Origin: Takakia lepidozioides
Lineage: Eukaryota > Streptophyta > Takakiopsida > Takakiales > Takakiaceae
Direction: 5' to 3'
Length of the DNA stretch: 64,000 bases
Assembly: GCA_030704615.1 (NCBI GenBank)
Contig: CM060731.1
Location: 21,266,001-21,330,000, forward strand
The position numbers were made by a program, and so were the translations under genes. Shown here in pieces: positions 10,740 to 21,200 of the stretch. Under the pieces are notes generated by a model. The model saw only the letters and a program-made list of their open reading frames with translations, did not search any database and was not told where the DNA came from. Position 1 is the stretch's first letter. Every line of letters begins with the position of its first letter.

Positions 10740-11810
10740 AACCCCGCCCTCCCACCCTGTTTTGTCTTAGATGATTGGGTGGTGTCTTTTGGGATGATTT
10801 GACAAGACTGAAAGTGTGAGATAATGCCCTATCTAGGGCTGTTTATGTCTTTAATTGACAATGACCCTTATGGGTCACGTCCATGTCTTGACATGACGTG
10901 AATATCTTCCCTCTCTTCCTTTTCCAGTGTACTTCGTGGTGTTTGTACACACTATCTACCATCTTCTTTTCTTGTTTCTGATTCACCATGGTATCATACT
11001 GACATGGTTTTTTGGCTAACCTGGCAGAAAGCCAGCAAGACTAGGCTGTGCTTGAATGGAAGGATGAGCTTAAAGCACTCGGATATCAGCTGCCCCTACC
11101 GCCTCCAATTCCAGCAGTGCAAGCTACACTTGCACAGATTAAACCAGGTGATCCTTGCAAAAGCTGGAATTTGAAGCTTTCGAAGACGCCGGTGATAACC
11201 GGCCTGTCTTCTTACTTGAGACCTTAGCTTTGGATGATTGGGTTGCTCTTGGCATTTCAACGAACAAGAATGGGAAGTGGTTGGAAAAAATCCAAAAGTA
11301 CCATTCTAAGTTGATGGAGATTCTGGATGATGATACTACTGAGGTTAGTGCTTGGGAAAAGAAGGGTTCCTCCATTGAAGAGGCCCTTAGGAGGGCTAAC
11401 AATGAAGATGCCCTACCTGTACCTACACAGAGATCTTCGACCACCGTTGAAAAGGATTTTGTACCCTCGGTGAGTAATCACCCAATTCTGGGCTGTATGG
11501 ATGTACCTGATGAAGAAAAAGAAGTTGTAAAAGATTTTTTTGACCATGTTGTGCTCTCCCAAGTGGAACAAGACCGGGTTGCCAGGGCTACGCCATGCAA
11601 CCAGCAATTTGTTCCTTGGTTACCCCCTAGGGCGGTCAAGCTTGAGGTGGCCAACAATGACCACATGATGTGGCATCCCACGGCTAACATCAATCTGCTG
11701 GCCCCTATCTCGATTGACATGTGGGTCAAATGGGGGAACATTTCACCAACTGAAAGGGCCAGATGTGCACAAGATGCCAAAGACAGCTTCCAGAGGTTAA
11801 AAAAAGAGCC
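10740..11810 (+). repeat. Left arm of a large inverted repeat (unknown element)
   Basis: This stretch matches the complement of 12280-13365 in order: a noncoding part (shared blocks TGTCCATGTCTTGACATGA, TATCTTCCCTCTCTT, TTTGTACACAC) and then the coding part described separately. The arms have diverged noticeably, so they are not a recent duplication. Confidence 0.75.
11063..11808 (+). pseudogene. Unknown element protein, plus-strand copy
   Basis: Function unknown. The frame begins LEWKDELKALGYQLPLPPPI and PAVQATLAQ, shifts frame near 11140-11150, then continues 218 residues to RLKKE at 11808. Distinctive blocks are LETLALDDWVALGI, SVSNHPILG, FVPWLPPRAV, LEVANNDHMMWHP, NINLLAPISIDMWVKWGNI and RARCAQDAKDSFQ. 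The oppositely oriented copy at 12280-12981 has nearly the same blocks, so selection once acted on this protein. It may be a gag-like or accessory protein of a transposon. Past 11808 the frame stays open into a GA microsatellite as an artefact of composition. Confidence 0.55.
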
Positions 11811-12155
11811 AATTGCCTTGGCATGGCATCTACGGACCTTTCATTACAAGCTTTGTGACCAAGGTGAGAACTTGACCTTACGGACCAAGAACGACCTGCC
11901 TACTGGCTCAACCAGATCTAAGAATCACAAAAGTCAGCTGTTCAATTGGCATAGGCCTCACATTCGTTGTAATTGTGGGTCTGGAAATGCTTCATCTGGT
12001 TGCGTTGGTAGTGTTTCTTGGTTTGATCACTTGGTATGGTATATGTTGAATAACTTGACGGTTTTCGTCCCCCCTCTCTTGTTTATCTCCCTCTCTCTTT
12101 TTAACTTCTTCTACCCCCTCTCTCCCTCTGTGGGTTTTGTTTTTGTGAGTAGCAC

Positions 12156-12158
<3 letters not shown>

Positions 12159-12209
<51 letters not shown>
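12159..12209. repeat. (AG)n microsatellite, about 25 units
   Basis: Uninterrupted AG dinucleotides between the two arms of the large inverted repeat. Translated frames through it give meaningless Glu-Arg or Ser-Leu runs. Confidence 0.97.
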
Positions 12210-12214
<5 letters not shown>

Positions 12215-12271
12215 AGAACAAACAAACGAAAAAAAAAAAAGGTGGGAGGGGAGTGACTGAGCAGCAGCTGC
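12209..12271. repeat. 63-bp module after (AG)n, copy 1
   Basis: AAATCAAG, an ACAAAC-rich part, a run of 12 A, then GGTGGGAGGGGAGTGACTGA and GCAGCAGCTGC. It is almost identical to 14970-15032, and both copies directly follow a GA microsatellite. Confidence 0.85.
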
Positions 12272-12279
12272 AGCAGCAG

Positions 12280-12981
12280 TTCCTTTTTTATTCTCTGAAA
12301 ACCCTCCTTAGCATCCTGTGCACACCTACTGCGTTCAGCAGGAGTGATGTTGCCCCATTTGACCCACATTTCAATAGAAATGGGTGCCAATAAATTGATA
12401 TTAGCATGTGGGTGCCACATCATGTGATCGTTATTGGCAACCTCTAATTCAACTGCACGGGGAGGCAACCAAGGGACAAACTGCAGATTTCCAGGAGTGG
12501 CACCTACTGCCCTTTCTTGTTCCACTTGTGAGATTTCTACTTGTTCACAAAATTCTCTCACTGCCTCTTTTTCTTCATCCGGTAAAATCATGTGCCCAAG
12601 GATTGGGTGATTACTTACAGAAGGGATGAAGTCTTTTTCAGATGTGTTTGTAGATTTCTGCGTGGAGACAGTCTGGTCATCTTTTGGGTTCGCCATTCTA
12701 AGAGCTGCCTCAATGGCTGATCCCTTCTTTTCCCATTGTATCAGCTCCTCGGCATCATCTTCCAGTACCTCAATCATTTTAGTATTGAATTCCTGGAGCT
12801 TCTCCAGGTACCTGCCATTCTTATTTGCCATGATGCCAAGTGCAACCCAATTTTCCAAAGCCAAGGTTTCAAGTAATAACACGGGGTTTTCATCACCTGA
12901 ATTTTCCACGGCCTCAGTATCCATCTTTTGCAATGCAGCATGGAAGTCACTTGGTGTGACTTGTGCGAGGGTTGCCTGCAC
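12280..12981 (-). CDS. Unknown element protein, minus-strand copy
   Basis: This copy keeps its frame: from an upstream TAG at 13039-13041 it is open through PIPAVQATLAQVTPSDF and about 234 further residues to IKKE at 12280. Shared blocks with the plus copy include LETLALENWVALGI, SVSNHPILGH, FVPWLPPRAV, ANNDHMMWHP, NINLLAPISIEMWVKWGNI and SRCAQDAKEGFQ. The only start at the top of the track is a GTG, and no upstream ATG in frame follows the TAG, so the protein probably began in an upstream exon (a CAG acceptor is near 13070) or the copy is dead. Beyond 12280 the frame runs into CTG repeats and the microsatellite. No enzyme motif is visible. Confidence 0.45.
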
Positions 12982-13365
12982 AGCAGGAATTGGAGGAGGT
13001 AGTGGGGACTGATACCCCAGGGCTATGAGGTCCTCATTCTAGCTATGACCTCCTTTGGTGACTTTCTGTCAAAGCCCCCCGAGAACATTTGTCAATATAT
13101 CAAAATGAGAAGGTGAAAAGGAGAAAGGTAAGGGTAGATGGTGTGTACAAAAACCACTAAGTACACTGATCAAATAAAGAGAGGGAAGATATACATGTCA
13201 TGTCAAGACATGGACAAGACCGCTAAGGTCATTGTCATTGAAAGACAAAACAGCCCTTTACAGGGCACCATCTAACATTCTCTTTCATGTTTACAAATCT
13301 CATTTGAATACCCAATTACATTTCAGGGTCTCTGAAAAAACAGGGCGAGAGGGTGGGATTCCAGG
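12280..13365 (-). repeat. Right arm of the large inverted repeat
   Basis: Mirror of 10740-11810. On the minus strand the order is a noncoding stretch (CACCCTCTCGCCCTGTTTT, TGTCCATGTCTTGACATGA, TTTTTGTACACACC), then the coding part. The spacer between the arms is roughly 470 bp. Confidence 0.75.
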
Positions 13366-13369
13366 TCAT

Positions 13370-14895
13370 TCATATCATGAAAGCACCATAGTACACATCA
13401 TCATCTCAAGAATCCATTTTAAACTCATTTCAAAAACCAGATTGCAGGTTTGGTTTGAATTTTTAGAACCAAGATATAAGCAAGATTCTTAAAAAGGAAG
13501 AAGAAACAACAGGGTAGAGCCCCCTTAAGCAGGTATAGGCCTAGAATGGTATTTTAAGGCCTCATAAAATAGTTCTGCCAAGGTGAAAGAGCAGTTCAGA
13601 AACCCCTGTTTGTTATCAAGCCATGAAACCAAAATGATATGAGGGCCTTGAAGAATGTGTGTTATCTATCAAAGCCTATCCTTTTGATCCATCAGAGTCA
13701 TACCAAGAGTTCTCATTTCAGAGCCAAGTATCAAGGCAGTCAAAGTAATAACTGCTATTTTGTATCATTGTATCCTTTATAGCTAAACTCCTATACATGC
13801 GAATGTGGTTGTAAAAAACCATAAACAGGGGTAAGGAGAGAAGCAGATCCTCATTGGAGCCATCTTGGAGCAGGTGAAGCGGCATGGTGGCAGTTTGAAA
13901 CAGCAGATGACATCAGCAGCTTAGGCAGCAGCAGTATCCACACTTGCAAGAATAGGAACTGCAAGCTTCAAGAAATCAAGACAAGTGAAGACCCTCACCT
14001 GTGCCCGTCCCAAAAACCACCACATAGCGATGTGTGTTAGTGAGGATGCAGCAGGTAAATGGCAGGTCTTCACAGTTGCTATCCATGTCAGTGTTGAATT
14101 CTAAAGCAAGTACAGATCACAATTCAAGCAATGGTAAACTCAAAAAACCTTGAGTGTTTGTGGTATGCCCTGCGCCATGGCGTCCAACAGATCGTCTCCA
14201 ACAGAACGCAATCAGAGTAGAAGCGTTCACAGATAGAGAATGGCTCATACACAAAGAGAGAGCAACATGTAATCTGTAGATAAATAGGGATAGAGTACTT
14301 CCCAACAAGGAGTAAAAGCGCCGCTGCAAAATAAAGAACCATGAGTTCCTGATCAGAGCAATCACGGCTTTGTCATCTGCCATAGAAGAATCTATTTAAC
14401 CACCAATGCGCATCCCAAGAGCCAGCAATCACGAGTACCATGTAGCAGCAGGGGAGCAGGTTTATACGGCGCATCATCAAGGTTCACTGAAGCACGAGTT
14501 CAGTGCTGTGAAGTGTGTCGGCCTGCTTAGGGCAAAACTTCCCGATTTTTCATCCAGGATGGATGAAATATCACATTTTACCAAGAGAGGCATTTTGTCA
14601 CTGGATGACATCCCATAGAAATGTATCTTTTAGGGTTATGGTATAGGCTTAGGTTTAATAACTGCCATCATTTATGATGGTAGTTTTATTATTCTCTTGG
14701 ATTTTATAATAGGTAACCATTATTTATGTAGATCATCCAGTTTAGATGAAAAAAATAGATGGTAACTCTAGCTTTCTGTATATTAAGTTTCATCATCCAA
14801 TAATAAAATAAAATCATCCAGATTTGGATGAAAAAGGCAGGGATGAAAAACTAAACAACCTCAAAAGGTTAAGGCCAGATGAAATCCAAAGAGTT
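13370..14895. other. No gene supported
   Basis: AT-rich DNA with no recognisable protein or RNA gene. Short frames on either strand lack protein-like composition. Confidence 0.5.
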
Positions 14896-14897
14896 AT

Positions 14898-14969
14898 AGA
14901 GGGAGAGGGAGAGAGGGAGAGAGGGAGAGAGAGAGGGAGAGAGAGAGGGAGAGAGAGAGAGAGAGAGAC
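14898..14969. repeat. Imperfect GA microsatellite
   Basis: GAGAGGGAGAGA pattern grading into pure GA, next to the second copy of the 63-bp module. Confidence 0.95.
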
Positions 14970-15032
14970 AAATCAAGAAACAAACAAACGAAAAAAAAAA
15001 AAGGTGGGAGGGGAGTGACTGAGCAGCAGCTG
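14970..15032. repeat. 63-bp module after (GA)n, copy 2
   Basis: Matches 12209-12271 apart from about one inserted base, including the 12-13 A run and GGTGGGAGGGGAGTGACTGA. The sequence after it (CTCCACCTC) differs from copy 1. Confidence 0.85.
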
Positions 15033-16368
15033 CTCCACCTCTTTAGAATAAAGTAATGCTTCTCAAACCCTAACATCCATGTTCTCTATGCTACAAGGAT
15101 TTTCCTTTGCAACACCTGCAACACCTTGTAACTCAAGAGCTCTCTCCCAAGCTCTCTTCAACACACAAGTGCTAGACTAGTCCTTACACTCCGCACTCAC
15201 AAAGGTGATTTTTTTGTAGTGATAATGTAATGTGAACACAATGGAAACCCTCCACTCATGAATCCACTCAATCACATAAACTAAGTCAAGACAAGGGCAC
15301 CCTTGCTAAGGGAGGGAATCCACCCTACAAAGCCCTCACCACACTCCCTCTCAATACCATGGAGGTGAGAGAGGCTCGTGGAGGCTCAACTACAAGAAGA
15401 TGAGCCCTCCTCAACCCTCACAAGGGGAAACCCATCCCCATGTCCCAAGTGAGGCTTGACACCTCACTTGGCATATGAGACCAAATGAAGTCTCAACACA
15501 CAAAATATAAATATAAATATCTAAAATATCCTAGTTAACTAGAAGTAGGTAATTCTAGTTAACCATGACTAAAACCATGACATAACTAATCCAAGGCAAG
15601 CTTGTCAAATTAAGCTAACTGGAGATTTTTCCAAAAACATCTATGTAGAGTTTTTCTTAACTCTTGAGTTTTTTTCTTAAAAGAAAAGGGAGGAAGCCCT
15701 TAAGTCATATTAAAGAACTCATGGAAAAAATAACCATGAGAGGAGGCCATGAAGGCTTACATCACAAAGTGATTGGGTATCACCCAGACCATTCCACCTA
15801 GGGGTAAGCTTTAATTAATCAGAGCTTCACTGTCATGTGAAAGCAAGCTATGAAGCACCGTCAAAATCTGAGATAGAAACAGGCTCAACATGGGCCAGAA
15901 AAGTGAGAAGATACTAAAAGAAATACCAGCTACTCGGAAGAATGAGCAGACCTAGCGAGAACACAACCAGAGCTGAAACCAAGAAAAGAAACGAGTCTTG
16001 AAAAAGTTCTAAACAGCACCTGTAAAACAATCTACTGTCCTGCCATCCGAGAGGAACAAACAGAAGAAGCCAGGAGGCAAGCCAAGGTGCTGAGATTTGT
16101 TCACCTTTTGGTATTGTTCACTGTATTTTCTTACTTGGAATGTTTAGCAATATAGCATGTTTTAAACTCCCTTTCAAGTATGTATGTCATAGTCGCACTG
16201 AATTGTTCTTTGTTGTGTCTATTTGTCTATTCTTTCTCTAGAGGTATTGTCCTATTCTCCCAATTTTCAGTGAAGTAGAATCTCCAGCAGAGATTGCTTC
16301 TTGCATATTAATTTTTGTAGTTGCTTTAAAATTAAAAAAATAGATAACAAGGGACATAGCATTTTGGA

Positions 16369-16370
<2 letters not shown>
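15033..16370. other. No gene supported
   Basis: AT-rich sequence without a convincing frame, RNA gene or repeat border. Confidence 0.5.

Positions 16371-16452
<82 letters not shown>
16371..16452. repeat. (CT)34 followed by (AT)7 compound microsatellite
   Basis: Sixty-eight bases of perfect CT pass directly into about 14 bases of AT. It is the longest pure dinucleotide run in the window. Confidence 0.97.
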
Positions 16453-16569
16453 TCCAGAGAAAGGGAGCGGAGCCGTTTTGATCAAATTAAAGAACCAGGA
16501 AAAATTAGTTTTTTTATCTCTCATTACTCTCGTAGTGCCATGAGTATACCACATGAAATGAAGCTGAGT

Positions 16570-16640
16570 AGCCCTTTGGGGTCAAGAGACACCATAATGT
16601 AGAGACACCATAATGTACGCTTCCTTTGGGAGGGGTCATA
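16570..16640. repeat. SINE-like 3' fragment with 16-bp tandem duplication
   Basis: GGGGTCAAGAGACACCATAAT and GTACGCTTCCTTTGGGAGG resemble 32286-32335 (GGGGTCTAGAGACATCATAAT, TACGCTTTCCTCCGGAGG). Within it AGAGACACCATAATGT occurs twice in tandem (16585-16616). Confidence 0.4.
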
Positions 16641-18297
16641 TTTTTCTTTACTTCATAAGGTGAATAATCAATAGTTAAATACTAATTTTATGATTAAAAT
16701 ATCATAATCTACATTTTTTAATATTATTTTAATATGCTTTAAAAAAGGGTAAACACCTGGGAGCGACAGCTCACAAATGCAGGCCCCTTGATAGCGAGAG
16801 GAGAAAGTAACCTCTTTCACAGCAACCCTGCCGTGCCATGGAGGCTGAGAAATGGGACACCGCCCAGGGGAACTATATATCTATTTTGAGTTTACGGAGT
16901 TTTAAGCAAAATACAAAACAAAACAAAAACTGAAAATCACAAAATAGTTTTGGTGGGAAACTCCTTTCCAACTTGGGAAGATATCTCATCATCATGCGGG
17001 AGAAGTCATTGTAATTTCAACAGTTTCACAAGTTTTCAAAACGTGAGCACATTTTCATTTTGCCATAACATCTTCTCTGGATATTCCTAAAATGTGGAAT
17101 ATCCGTTTGCTCAGGTGCATTACCCAACCTCGGAATGGGCCTGCACCTCCCCACTATAGTGGGGATAAGGGGGGCTCTGAGCTGCCTCCCAATCGAACAT
17201 TGCCCTCCAACTCCAGAATATAATGGGTTGCGCCTGCCAGCTTCTGATTAGCACGAGGCCATAAACAGCCTGTCGAAAAGTCCACTAGCCGATTACGCCA
17301 TGCCATAATCAGCCACTGGAGAGCAGGGACAAGTAATTCGGTTTCTTAATCCTCTTCAAATTTGACAGAATCAGCAATCACAATCCAGTATGTGCCTATG
17401 CCCCCCCTTATGGCTGCAAGAACTCCCCTGGCATCGCTCTTGGTGCTTCCCTGGTGCAATCCACTCCTGCGGGGTCTTTGGGCTGCCATGGCCCATGTGA
17501 TCCAGTGCTCTACAAGTCCTTCCTACTAAAGACACAGCTGCAGGGACAAGGGTCAGAGAAGGAGAATGGCAACAGCATAGACACACCAACATTTTTATTA
17601 CTCAATTGTCTCCGTAACAAAAATAATCACCAAGAAAATTTGATAGAACAAATTGGTGCATAGGCTCCAAGGCATGGAAAGGGAGGAACACACTAGGAAT
17701 AAGTTGGAGGGCCTTGGAAGTGGGCGAAGGAGGAGGCAGGTTACCCAAATGGGGACACAATTGTTGTCCTGGCACTTTCCGCCAACCCTTGCCATCAGTA
17801 AAGCCTGTAAAGGCTTCTGAGATAACATATACCCTCAACACTGTTTTTCAATATTTCCTCTAAGAATCATCAAAGAGGTCAAACCTTGGGGAAAAAAATT
17901 GTTAACATTCCAGGGTGAAGAAGTATATGAGACTTCTGCACCTTGGGACACCAGCGAAGTAGTCACAGTAGGCAATTTCAAGTACTGGAAGAGCAACATA
18001 GACAGCAAAAGCTGTCCACACATCTGTGTGTCCTGAAATATACTTCAATATAATAGCTAATGCTCTCACCAAATGCTAGGAATGGAAGGTAGGTGAAGCA
18101 TCAAGCTTTCAATCACTCTGCAACCATGGGCCACCCAACGATGGTAGCACTGCCACTAGTACGTATCTGTACTACACTGATCAGATATCTGTTTTCCAAG
18201 TTCTTCAAACCCTCAAATAAGTATCTTCACCTGTAGCAGATACTCTGTTGCCCCACCAGCCATTTGAGACTTTGGGCTTAATAGCTACATCACTCTC
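16641..18297. other. Region downstream of WNK; no separate gene
   Basis: Probably 3' untranslated or intergenic DNA of the WNK gene. A possible extra 3' exon lies near 18030: a TTTCAG acceptor on the minus strand, which if joined to the donor at the WNK stop codon would add about 18 residues. Nothing else is convincing. Confidence 0.35.
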
Positions 18298-21200
18298 TTA
18301 CCTCATGTCCTTGCTTGCTCTGGCCTCTCTTTGAAGCCATGGTGATCTATCTGGCCCACCTGTTCGGCTCCTGTTGAAAGACCGCTCTTGTATCAGATGC
18401 CCCTGAAGATTGTGACCTAGGCCAAACCCTTTCGGCGCACCTACATATCTCGCATCGATATTATTACCTATGCACTCTCTGTTGCTAAGGTCCTCTGCAT
18501 CCTCCAAGAGCAGCTTACCATTCCCAGTCTCAAGGGAATGCTTGCTGTGATGTTCAGCAGGTGATGTTGAACGTGTATGGAAGTTCTGCATCCCACCGTG
18601 ATCAAAGCCTTCCAGTGATGACAGACTCCGGTGACCCTCAGATGATATCGAGCGCAACTGGTCCACATGAGTAGTTTTGTGCCGGTGTCGGTTCTTTATT
18701 GCAAGCAAGGCTTGCTCATGCCGCCATTGAAGGTCGTGCAACTCTTGTTGCTGTCTCTGTGCCAAGAGCTTCAACTCATGAGTCACTTCTTCATCTTCAT
18801 TATCATCATTGTCTTGTGAGAGGGCATGCTCATAATGATCACTGTCATCAAATCTCTGGTCTTCATGTCTCATGCCTTCCCAAGTTTCATGGGTGAACTT
18901 AGCAGTTCCCGCATTCCTCCTCATTTCTACAAGCTCATTAAAGGACCCCGTCTCACTCACGCAAGGCTCTGCATGGTCCACACCCTTCTCACCCCTTGCA
19001 AATGCTTGATGCGGAGGTGACCCACTGTCAGCCCCAGAGACTGCAGATATTGGTGTACCAGCTTCCCCACCTAGATCCCAATCGCGACCATCTCGTGCAT
19101 CTGACGAATCACTGGTGAACACTGGGGGTTCATCTGATCCATGCCGCGAATGCTCAGCTCGGGAATGGTATGTGACTTCTTCAAAACGCCCATGCATTGT
19201 ACCCTCCACTCTTGGGGGAGAAGCGACAGTCAATGAGCTAATCCTCGGAGAATGGGAGCGTGCTTTCCGACTGGATGGCAGCTGGTCAAGAACAGAACCC
19301 TCTGAAGACATCGTCGCCAAGGGATCAGAATCCTCTTGTATCACAGCATCACCATCCTCATCTGATGGAGCTTCAGGATTACCTAGGCAGATCTCTCCAT
19401 CAACAGCACCAGAGTCATCTACTGCAACTCCTGGTTTCCATTCAGGAACTAATGCCAAGATTTCAGCATCCATCATCTCTGCAATGGTGGTAACATCCTG
19501 GTCAGACAGGTCGAGTTCTGCCACCATCTCACTTGCAACACTCATGGCTGTATCCCCCTCCACATCAAAAGGGAAGTGAATGTTGCGGATATGACCTGCA
19601 AAATAAAAATCCGGACTTTGAATATGCAACAACAAATTACCAACTGACAAAAAGAGAGGAATGCCAACCAAAGCCAGTAAGATGACGACGAGTCTCAGAC
19701 AGTAACAGGGCAACTTTGTGTAAACCATGACGGTGCAGATATATTCTCTGACGTAAAGGTAACATCTGAAAGATAATCACAATAATGAGATTTATGCTGT
19801 CATAGTAGTTTTAAATGCCAGCATATTGAAATTAAACTCCATAGACTTCCCATGGTGACTGTCTCTGCCAAAACCATGCATATTCTTGCAATGTTTGCAC
19901 AGCAACAGCGACAAAATGGCATAATCTGGAAGAGAAAATCCAACTCAACAAAAAGTTGACCCTCACACAAGAGGCCAACTAGCTTGGCTGAAAAGAACTT
20001 TGCGAATGAGCATACGACTCACTACTAGACATGACTGAAACCAGTAACCACATGGATTAAGGCTCACCTGCTGGATCTGCAATCCGTAGTCTTAGAAAAA
20101 TGGTGTCATCATTTTTCCTTTTCCCCTTCAGTCTAAAATCTCTGCTCCTCCTTGGTCGATCCTTATCCATCGGTGTAATAGGGTAACTTTTTGAGTACTT
20201 CTCAGTCCCAATGTGACCACTGCCATTGTCAAATTCATCATCCACGTCAGACTTAACATCCACTGACAGCGACGGCATTTTCTTTGACGAACAAGCAACA
20301 TGTAATTTTCCATCCCCACAATTTCCACCACCTCTTCCATCCCAAATTGTGACCTTCTGGCCAGAATACATCTCTCCTGGAATAGACCTCGATACATGCT
20401 CCTCAGTGATTACTCCAAGCTCCTCCATGTCATTTGACCTGCCCCTTGAAAGCGATATACATGGCACACAATCTATTGCTTCCCGGTCTCCTTCACATTG
20501 AAGAAACGGGTCCATGAGTAGCTCTCTAGCTGGCAGCCTTCTGGAAGCAGTTGCCAAACATTTTTCAACAAAGGCTCGGACTGCAGGGTCCCGTACTTTG
20601 GCCAGTGCAGCTGGTTTCTTCCCCTGCTCAAGAAAGTAGGAGTGTAACAAATCACCAAAACAAAGGTCAGTTAAGGAATGTGCTGGAGGGTACTCAAGAG
20701 GTGGACAGCCCTCAAAACATCACCCTTAAAATCATGGACTGAGAAAGAACAACAGATAAATCAAACCGACTATATTGACAATTCGAATCCTTAGACAAAA
20801 GCAGAGAATTCGTACCGATGTGACTTTCTTGTAGATCTGTGCGGCATTTGTGCACTCACTGTATGGATACTCAAAGGTGACCATCTCCAAAAGACACATT
20901 CCAAATGAGTAGATATCAACAAGCTCATTATACTCTTCTTCATATAGCTCTGGAGCCATAAACTCTGGTGTCCCTGCATATTTTAATATGATTGATGAGA
21001 GAAGAAACAAGGGAAACCTGGTTGTTCACAATAAGGCTGTGTCAGGACTCACACAGACATACACTGAAACTAAGAGAGAGAGGTGGAGGCACTTAAGTGC
21101 AGATGTGATTTTCTAACTCTGTTTACTCCTTTGGCACATCTGGAAAGTCTGATGCTGCCTGCTGCTCCATAATGAGCAGGGCATGTTAGGGGCAGCATTT

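Noticed and set aside
11809-12393. Long C-terminal extension of the plus-strand frame through Glu-Arg repeats
   Set aside because: It only stays open because AG dinucleotides contain no stops; the related copy diverges exactly at 11808.
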